NCBI GenBank assembly: GCA_002389055.1 | Contig: DGNT01000075.1 | Coordinates: 1-18,699, forward strand | Direction: 5' to 3' | DNA length: 18,699 nt | Origin: Alcanivorax sp. UBA4485 | Lineage (GTDB): Bacteria > Pseudomonadota > Gammaproteobacteria > Pseudomonadales > Alcanivoracaceae | Part shown: positions 14,412-18,699 of the stretch, piece by piece | How positions within the stretch are numbered: position 1 is the first letter of the stretch | How the letters are laid out: every line of letters starts with the position of its first letter | The notes under the pieces: generated by a model | What the model was told of the DNA's origin: nothing | What the model saw: the letters and a program-made list of their open reading frames with translations, nothing else | Databases searched by the model: none | Program-made: the position numbers and the translations under genes

Positions 14412-15227
14412 CTAGCCGCCGCGCAACCGGGCCAGCACCGGCGCGGTGTCCGGGCGCCAGCCCCGCCACACCTGGAAGGCTTCCGCCGCCTGCTCCACCA
14501 GCATGCCCAGACCGTCGCACACCGCCGCCGCGCCGAGACCTTCCGCCCAGCGCATGAACGGCGTGGGCTGGGTGCCGTAGACCATGTCGTAGGCCACCGA
14601 TGCCGGCGCCACCAGGGTCGCATCGAGCGCCGGCATCTCACCGTGCAGCCCGGCGGAAATGGCGTTGATCAGCACGTCGAACGGCTGCCGCAGCTGATCC
14701 AGGGCGGCGGCGTGCATCGGCACGCCCTGGCCGGCGAACTGCGCCACCAGCGCTTCCGCGCGACCCAGGGTGCGATTGGCGATCACCACTTCCGCCGGGC
14801 TCTGGGCCAGCAACGGGCCGAGCACGCCGCGCACCGCACCGCCGGCGCCGAGCACCAGCACCCGGCGGCCCGCCAGGGCCCAGCCCTGATTGCCGCGCAG
14901 ATCGGCCACCAGGCCGGCGCCGTCGGTGTTGCCGCCGTGCAGGGCGCCGTCGACCCGCCACAGGGTGTTCACGGCGCCGGCCTGGCGGGCCCGCTCGGTG
15001 AGCCGATCGCACAGATCGAAGGCCTGCTCCTTGAACGGCACGGTGACGTTGGCGCCGCGCCCGCCGGCGTCGAAGAACGCCGCCAGCGCCGCCGGGAAGC
15101 CGTCCACCGGCGCTTCAATGCGCTCATAGACCAGGTCCTCGCCGCGCTGGGCGGCGAAGGCGTGGTGGATGTCCGGCGAACGGCTGTGGCTCACCGGGTT
15201 GCCGAATACCGCGTAACGGTCGCTCAT
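14412..15227 (-). CDS. aroE: Shikimate dehydrogenase (NADP+)
   Basis: Reduces 3-dehydroshikimate to shikimate in aromatic amino-acid synthesis. The product is 271 residues (E. coli 272). Shikimate-site residues are visible in NPVSHSRSP (Ser15, Ser17), Lys66 in NVTVPFK and Asp102 in NTDG; the NADP fold has GAGGAVRG and the NRT motif near 155. A GTG six bases upstream is possible, but the ATG at 15227 overlaps the hemF TGA as ATGA and has GGAG five bases ahead. It is the last gene of the LysM-dprA-tsaC-hemF-aroE run. A 7-bp G/C stem surrounds the stop codon (14405-14424), without a U-run. Confidence 0.97.
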   Translation of the reverse strand: MSDRYAVFGNPVSHSRSPDIHHAFAAQRGEDLVYERIEAPVDGFPAALAAFFDAGGRGANVTVPFKEQAFDLCDRLTERARQAGAVNTLWRVDGALHGGNTDGAGLVADLRGNQGWALAGRRVLVLGAGGAVRGVLGPLLAQSPAEVVIANRTLGRAEALVAQFAGQGVPMHAAALDQLRQPFDVLINAISAGLHGEMPALDATLVAPASVAYDMVYGTQPTPFMRWAEGLGAAAVCDGLGMLVEQAAEAFQVWRGWRPDTAPVLARLRGG

Positions 15228-16132
15228 AGCCACTCCCGGTGGATCAGGAATTTCTCGTGCAGCTCCGCTTCCGGGGAACCGGGTTCTGGCCGCCAGTCGT
15301 AGTCCCAGCGCACCAACGGCGGCAGCGACATCAGGATCGATTCGGTGCGGCCGCCGGACTGCAGGCCGAACAGGGTGCCGCGGTCATAGACCAGGTTGAA
15401 TTCCACATAGCGGCCACGGCGATAGAGCTGGAAGTCGCGCTCGCGCTGGCCGTAGGGCACCGCTTTGCGGCGCGCCATGATCGGCCGGTAGGCGCCGATA
15501 AAGCCGTCGCCGATGCTGCGCATCAGCGCGAAGCTGTGTTCGAAGTCGAGACGGTTGAAGTCATCAAAGAACAGCCCGCCCACGCCGCGCGGCTCGTCAC
15601 GGTGCTTGATATAGAAATAGTCGTCGCACCAGCGCTTGAACTCCCCGTAGAGGTCGTCGCCGAAGGGCGCGCAGGCGTCCCGGGCGGCCCGGTGCCAGGC
15701 CACCGCGTCTTCCTCGTAGCCGTAAAAGGGGGTCAGGTCGAAGCCGCCGCCGAACCACCACACCGGCGCTTCGCCTTCCTTCTCGGCGACGAAAAAGCGC
15801 ACATTGGCGTGGCTGGTGGGCACATAGGGGTTGTGCGGGTGAATCACCAGCGATACCCCCATGGCCTGGAACGACCGCCCGGCCAGCTCCGGCCGGTGGG
15901 CGGTGGCGGAGGGTGGCATGCGGTCGCCGAACACATGGGAGAAATTAACCCCGCCCTTTTCGATCACCGCGCCCTCGGTGAGTACGCGGCTGCGGCCACC
16001 GCCGCCTTCCGCCCGGTCCCAGGCGTCTTCCTCGAAGCGGCCCTGGCCGTCCTCGCTCTCCAGTGCCGCGCAGATGCGGTCCTGCAAATCGAGCAGATAG
16101 TCCTTCACCGCCTGGGGGGATACGTCATTCAT
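15224..16132 (-). CDS. hemF: Oxygen-dependent coproporphyrinogen III oxidase
   Basis: Converts coproporphyrinogen III to protoporphyrinogen IX with oxygen, in haem synthesis. The product is 302 residues (E. coli 299). Signature blocks are GGGFDLTPFYGYEEDAVAWH, WCDDYFYIKHRDEPRGVGG and RGRYVEFNLVYDRGTLFGLQ. The open frame runs further upstream into tsaC, but the ATG at 16132 follows the tsaC stop by one base and gives the family N-terminus MNDVSPQAVKDYLLDLQ; only a weak GAG lies ahead, so translation is probably coupled to tsaC. Four bases of its end overlap aroE. Confidence 0.97.
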   Translation of the reverse strand: MNDVSPQAVKDYLLDLQDRICAALESEDGQGRFEEDAWDRAEGGGGRSRVLTEGAVIEKGGVNFSHVFGDRMPPSATAHRPELAGRSFQAMGVSLVIHPHNPYVPTSHANVRFFVAEKEGEAPVWWFGGGFDLTPFYGYEEDAVAWHRAARDACAPFGDDLYGEFKRWCDDYFYIKHRDEPRGVGGLFFDDFNRLDFEHSFALMRSIGDGFIGAYRPIMARRKAVPYGQRERDFQLYRRGRYVEFNLVYDRGTLFGLQSGGRTESILMSLPPLVRWDYDWRPEPGSPEAELHEKFLIHREWL

Positions 16133-16133
16133 G

Positions 16134-16703
16134 TCAGTCTCGCAGGGTACGACCGCTTTGCAGATCGATAATGGTGGACGGCTTGCCGAGCGGATCGCAA
16201 TCGCCGGTGACGATAAAATCCAGATCCCCGCCCAGCGCTTTGCCGACCTGAAACCGGTTGCGTCCGGGCGGCCGCCCGGCCCGGTTGGCGCTGGTGGACA
16301 CGATCGGCGTGCCCACCGCCGCCGCCAGGGCACGCGCCAGCGGGTGGGCGCTGACCCGCACCGCCACCTTGGCGTGGGCGCCGCGAATCCAGGCCGGCAC
16401 CCGCTCGGTGGCGTCCAGCAGGTAGGTCACCGGCGCCGGCCAGGCCTGGCGCAGCCGTTCCCGCTGGGCGTCGTCCAACCGCACCAGGCCGTCGAGCTGG
16501 GCCAGGTCCGAGGCGACCAGAATCAGGCCTTTTTCCACCGGCCGCTGCTTGATCGCCAGCACCCGGCGGACCGCGCCCTCATCGAAGGGGTCGCAGCCCA
16601 GGCCGTAGACGGTCTCGGTGGGATAGGCGATGACACCGCCGGCGCGAATAATGTGCGCGGCACTGAGCAGATGCTGGCCTGGCTCCGGCGTTTGCGGGGT
16701 CAT
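16134..16703 (-). CDS. tsaC: Threonylcarbamoyl-AMP synthase TsaC
   Basis: Makes threonylcarbamoyl-AMP from threonine, bicarbonate and ATP, the first step of the t6A modification of ANN-decoding tRNAs. The product is 189 residues, typical of the short TsaC (YrdC/RimN) form. Visible motifs are YPTETVYGLGCD at about 27-38, KQRPVEKGLILVA near 52-64, and the STSANRAGRPPG loop near 136. GTG at 16706 is an alternative start; the ATG at 16703 is preferred since GAGG then lies seven bases upstream. It is 50 bases after dprA and one base before hemF. Confidence 0.96.
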   Translation of the reverse strand: MTPQTPEPGQHLLSAAHIIRAGGVIAYPTETVYGLGCDPFDEGAVRRVLAIKQRPVEKGLILVASDLAQLDGLVRLDDAQRERLRQAWPAPVTYLLDATERVPAWIRGAHAKVAVRVSAHPLARALAAAVGTPIVSTSANRAGRPPGRNRFQVGKALGGDLDFIVTGDCDPLGKPSTIIDLQSGRTLRD

Positions 16704-16753
16704 CACCGTTCCTCGTGTGGTTACTGGCCGCGAAGGTACCCAAGCCCGGACGG

Positions 16754-17833
16754 TCAGGCAAGCCCGCGATGGCGGCTGTAGCCGCCGGTCACCCGTTTGA
16801 TCTTGCCGTCCAGCTCCAACTCGGCGAGCTGCTCCGCCAGTTCGGTCATCGGCAGCCCGCTGCGGCTGGCCAGATCGTCCAGGCCGTTGATGCCGGTGGT
16901 GAAATGCGCCAAAAGGCCAGTGGTGTCGTCCGGGCCGCGGGCCGCCGACAGCGCCGGGCTGTCCGCCAGGGTACGGCGGAAATCGCCGAAGGCGTTCAGC
17001 ACATCGTCGACGCTCTCCAGCCAGTTGGCGCCGTCGCGCAGCAGCCGGTGGCAGCCCTTGCTGAGCGGGTTATGCAGCGCGCCGGGGATGGCGAACACCT
17101 CGCGGCCCTGTTCGGCGGCGGTGCGGGCGGTAATCAGGGAACCACTGCGCAGTGCCGCCTCCACCACAATGGTGCCGAAACTGAGCCCGCTGATCACCCG
17201 GTTGCGCGCCGGGAAATACTCGCGGCGCGGCTGGCTGCCGGGGGCGAACTCGGTGACCAGGACACCGCCGCCCTCGATGATCTGGTGTGCCAGCTTGCGG
17301 TGGTGGGGCGGGTAGATGCGGTCCGGGCCGTTGCCGAGCACCGCCACGGTGGCGCCGCACGCGGCCAGCGCGCCCCGGTGGGCGGCGGCGTCCACGCCCA
17401 GCGCCAGGCCGCTGGTGATGGCGAAGCCGGCGGCGGCCAGCGAGCGGGCGAAGCGGAAGGCGTTGTCGGTGCCGTCGGCGGAAGCGGCCCGGGCGCCCAC
17501 CATGGCCAGCTGCGGACCGGCCAGGATGGCCGGGTCACCGCGCACCGCCAGCACCCCGGGCGCGTCCGGCAGGTCCGCCAGCAGCGGCGGGTAGTCGTCG
17601 TCGCCCAGGGCCAGCCAGCGCCAGCCCAGCGAGGACAGGGCCGTCAGGGTCTCGCGCAGGGCTTCCGGCTGACGCAGCCGGCGGGCCGGCAACCGGTTGT
17701 TATTGGGCAGCCAGGGGCGGAAGTGCTCCAGCGGGGTGTCGTCGGGGGGACATTCACGCAGTGCCCGGCCGAGCCGGGCCGAGTAGGGTGAAAAGGCGGC
17801 GCACAGCACCAGCCGTTTGAGTTGGGCATCCAT
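16754..17833 (-). CDS. dprA: DNA-processing protein DprA
   Basis: Loads RecA on incoming single-stranded DNA during natural transformation. The product is 359 residues. The Rossmann core shows VGAR at 112-115, SGLALGVDAAAH at 141-152, YFPARNRVISGLS to about 218 and GSLITA at 231-236; the usual GTGLD motif reads GNGPDRIYP. A C-terminal winged-helix segment (about 310-355, LASRSGLPMTELAEQLAELELDG) is retained. The N-terminal region (1-60) is less conserved. GGAGG six bases before the ATG lies in the loop of a small hairpin. Its presence alone does not show that the organism is naturally competent. Confidence 0.96.
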   Translation of the reverse strand: MDAQLKRLVLCAAFSPYSARLGRALRECPPDDTPLEHFRPWLPNNNRLPARRLRQPEALRETLTALSSLGWRWLALGDDDYPPLLADLPDAPGVLAVRGDPAILAGPQLAMVGARAASADGTDNAFRFARSLAAAGFAITSGLALGVDAAAHRGALAACGATVAVLGNGPDRIYPPHHRKLAHQIIEGGGVLVTEFAPGSQPRREYFPARNRVISGLSFGTIVVEAALRSGSLITARTAAEQGREVFAIPGALHNPLSKGCHRLLRDGANWLESVDDVLNAFGDFRRTLADSPALSAARGPDDTTGLLAHFTTGINGLDDLASRSGLPMTELAEQLAELELDGKIKRVTGGYSRHRGLA

Positions 17834-17834
17834 C

Positions 17835-17852
17835 GCGCACCTCCCTGTGCGC
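17835..17852 (-). promoter_or_regulatory. Hairpin presenting the dprA ribosome-binding site in its loop
   Basis: GCGCAC and GTGCGC pair perfectly around the loop CTCCCT; on the minus strand this puts AGGGAG in the loop and the stem's end one base from the dprA ATG. The strong GGAGG spans loop and stem edge. It could tune dprA translation by temperature or by protein binding, or be chance in GC-rich DNA. Confidence 0.4.
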
Positions 17853-17878
17853 CGTGCTAGACGGTTATCAGACTAGAA

Positions 17879-18699
17879 TCAGTAGCTGCCTTCCGGGCTC
17901 TCCACGATGTCCTGCATGTAGATCGGCCGGGTGGATTCCATGATCAGGCCGTAGCTGACCTTTTCATGGACCCGGAACAGCACCAGAGTGCCGGCCTTGG
18001 TGCGGGGCAGGCGCACCATTTCGTCCTGCTGGCGGTCACGCACCAGCTCGCCCTGCTGGAAGATTTCCAGCACATGGCCGGGTTCCATGCCCTCGCGCTC
18101 GCCCTTGTTGATCACCACCACGTCGTTACGCGCCACGCTGTTGATGCGGTCGAAGAAACGGATGATGTGGCCGGTGATCTTCTCGTCGGGGGCGTGGGGA
18201 TAGAGCACCGCGCGCACTTCCCGGTCCGGCTGCTGGAACAGGCGGTCGTCCACGCGCACGTCCTCGGAGGAGCGGATCACCTCCAGAGTGGTCATGTCCT
18301 CTTCCTGATCGCGGACGCTGGCCAGGCCGGTGCGGCGGGCTTCGTAGCCGAGCACTTCCTGGGTTTCCGGGTCCACGTATTCCTCGCCCACCCGGTAGAT
18401 GCCGTAGCGGCGCTGCAGATCGGCGAAGCGGTCTTCCGGGTCCCGGGCGTAGACGGTGTCGCCCATGCCGAACACCACCCGGCGGTCCTGGCCGCCGATC
18501 AGGTAGGGCGCGGAGAGAATCTCGTCGCGGTCCATCACCAGGGCGTCCTTGAGATAGCTCTGGATGGCGCTCATGGGAATGGCGGGAATGGCGCTGTCGC
18601 GGTCCACTTCACGAACCCGGGGCGTCAGCTTGACGGTGCCGTCGGACAGCTTGGTGCGCTTCACGTTATCCCGGTTCACCGCCAGGCGCGGCTCGCCAT
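17879..18699 (-). CDS. LysM-type peptidoglycan-binding protein, N-terminus outside window
   Basis: The C-terminal 273 residues of a protein whose frame stays open to the window edge; the GTG near 18679 is internal, as GEPRL-A precedes it in frame. The segment GEPRLAVN...GTVKLTPRVR followed by SAIPAIPMSAIQSYL fits the LysM-containing protein that lies upstream of dprA in Pseudomonas-like genomes. The LysM domain itself would be in the missing N-terminal part, so the assignment rests on the C-terminal block and synteny. The rest has a repeated VYARDPEDRF and EEYVDPETQEVLGYEA pattern, then a beta-rich tail (VVVINKGEREGMEPGHVLEIF). It probably acts at the cell wall. A 45-base gap separates it from dprA. 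Confidence 0.8.
   Translation of the reverse strand, partial: GEPRLAVNRDNVKRTKLSDGTVKLTPRVREVDRDSAIPAIPMSAIQSYLKDALVMDRDEILSAPYLIGGQDRRVVFGMGDTVYARDPEDRFADLQRRYGIYRVGEEYVDPETQEVLGYEARRTGLASVRDQEEDMTTLEVIRSSEDVRVDDRLFQQPDREVRAVLYPHAPDEKITGHIIRFFDRINSVARNDVVVINKGEREGMEPGHVLEIFQQGELVRDRQQDEMVRLPRTKAGTLVLFRVHEKVSYGLIMESTRPIYMQDIVESPEGSY

Noticed and set aside
14405..14424. G/C stem around the aroE stop as terminator
   Set aside because: No U-tract follows and several alternative pairings exist in this GC-rich stretch.
15239..16781. Long plus-strand open frames opposite hemF and tsaC
   Set aside because: Shadow frames; amino-acid content is repetitive in Arg, Gly, Ala and Gln and no ribosome site is present.
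1..18699. CRISPR, toxin-antitoxin, prophage or defence island
   Set aside because: No spaced repeats, integrase, transposase, small toxin pair or nuclease cluster; gene content is housekeeping and envelope functions.

Overview
This is a compact, GC-rich chromosomal stretch of a gammaproteobacterium. The oxyR-recG pair, the prlC/gamma-carbonic-anhydrase pair, the LysM-dprA-tsaC-hemF-aroE cluster and the divergent finR/fpr pair all resemble arrangements known from Pseudomonas. Several features fit a Pseudomonadales/Oceanospirillales organism of the Alcanivorax type: lipoproteins, an LpxR-type lipid A deacylase, an alkyl-sulfatase relative, and a REP-like inverted doublet. The genus is an inference from synteny and protein style, not something the sequence proves.

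Layout. 1-2743: the 3' part of oxyR, then complete recG, one base apart. 2774-2921: a REPIN-like inverted repeat between recG and a convergent gene for a secreted coiled-coil protein. 3511-4512: an AraC regulator on the minus strand, divergent from a lipoprotein metallo-beta-lactamase enzyme of the alkyl-sulfatase family (4609-6327); a strong palindromic array lies between them. 6429-7310: a DUF3298-type lipoprotein. 7314-9096: a FinR-like LysR regulator divergent from ferredoxin-NADP reductase fpr, with dyads in the shared promoter and a strong bidirectional terminator after fpr. 9167-10455: a PA2169-type four-helix protein and a DUF4190 membrane protein, divergent. 10459-12701: oligopeptidase A (prlC), then a small zinc-ribbon protein downstream. 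12752-13294: gamma carbonic anhydrase, overlapping tail to tail with an LpxR-type outer-membrane deacylase (13291-14280). 14412-18699: a minus-strand block transcribed in the order LysM protein (partial), dprA, tsaC, hemF, aroE.

Most genes are housekeeping or stress functions: peroxide sensing, fork rescue, redox supply, tRNA t6A synthesis, haem and shikimate synthesis, and DNA uptake/recombination. The parts with most unexplained content are the AraC/sulfatase intergenic region, the repeat element after recG, the finR/fpr control region, and the small uncharacterised envelope proteins. I found no tRNA, rRNA, CRISPR array, transposase, prophage or defence system. Nothing here amounts to a clear new multi-gene system; the findings are local and mostly regulatory or structural. 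The largest stretch without a gene is 9620-9834 (215 bases).
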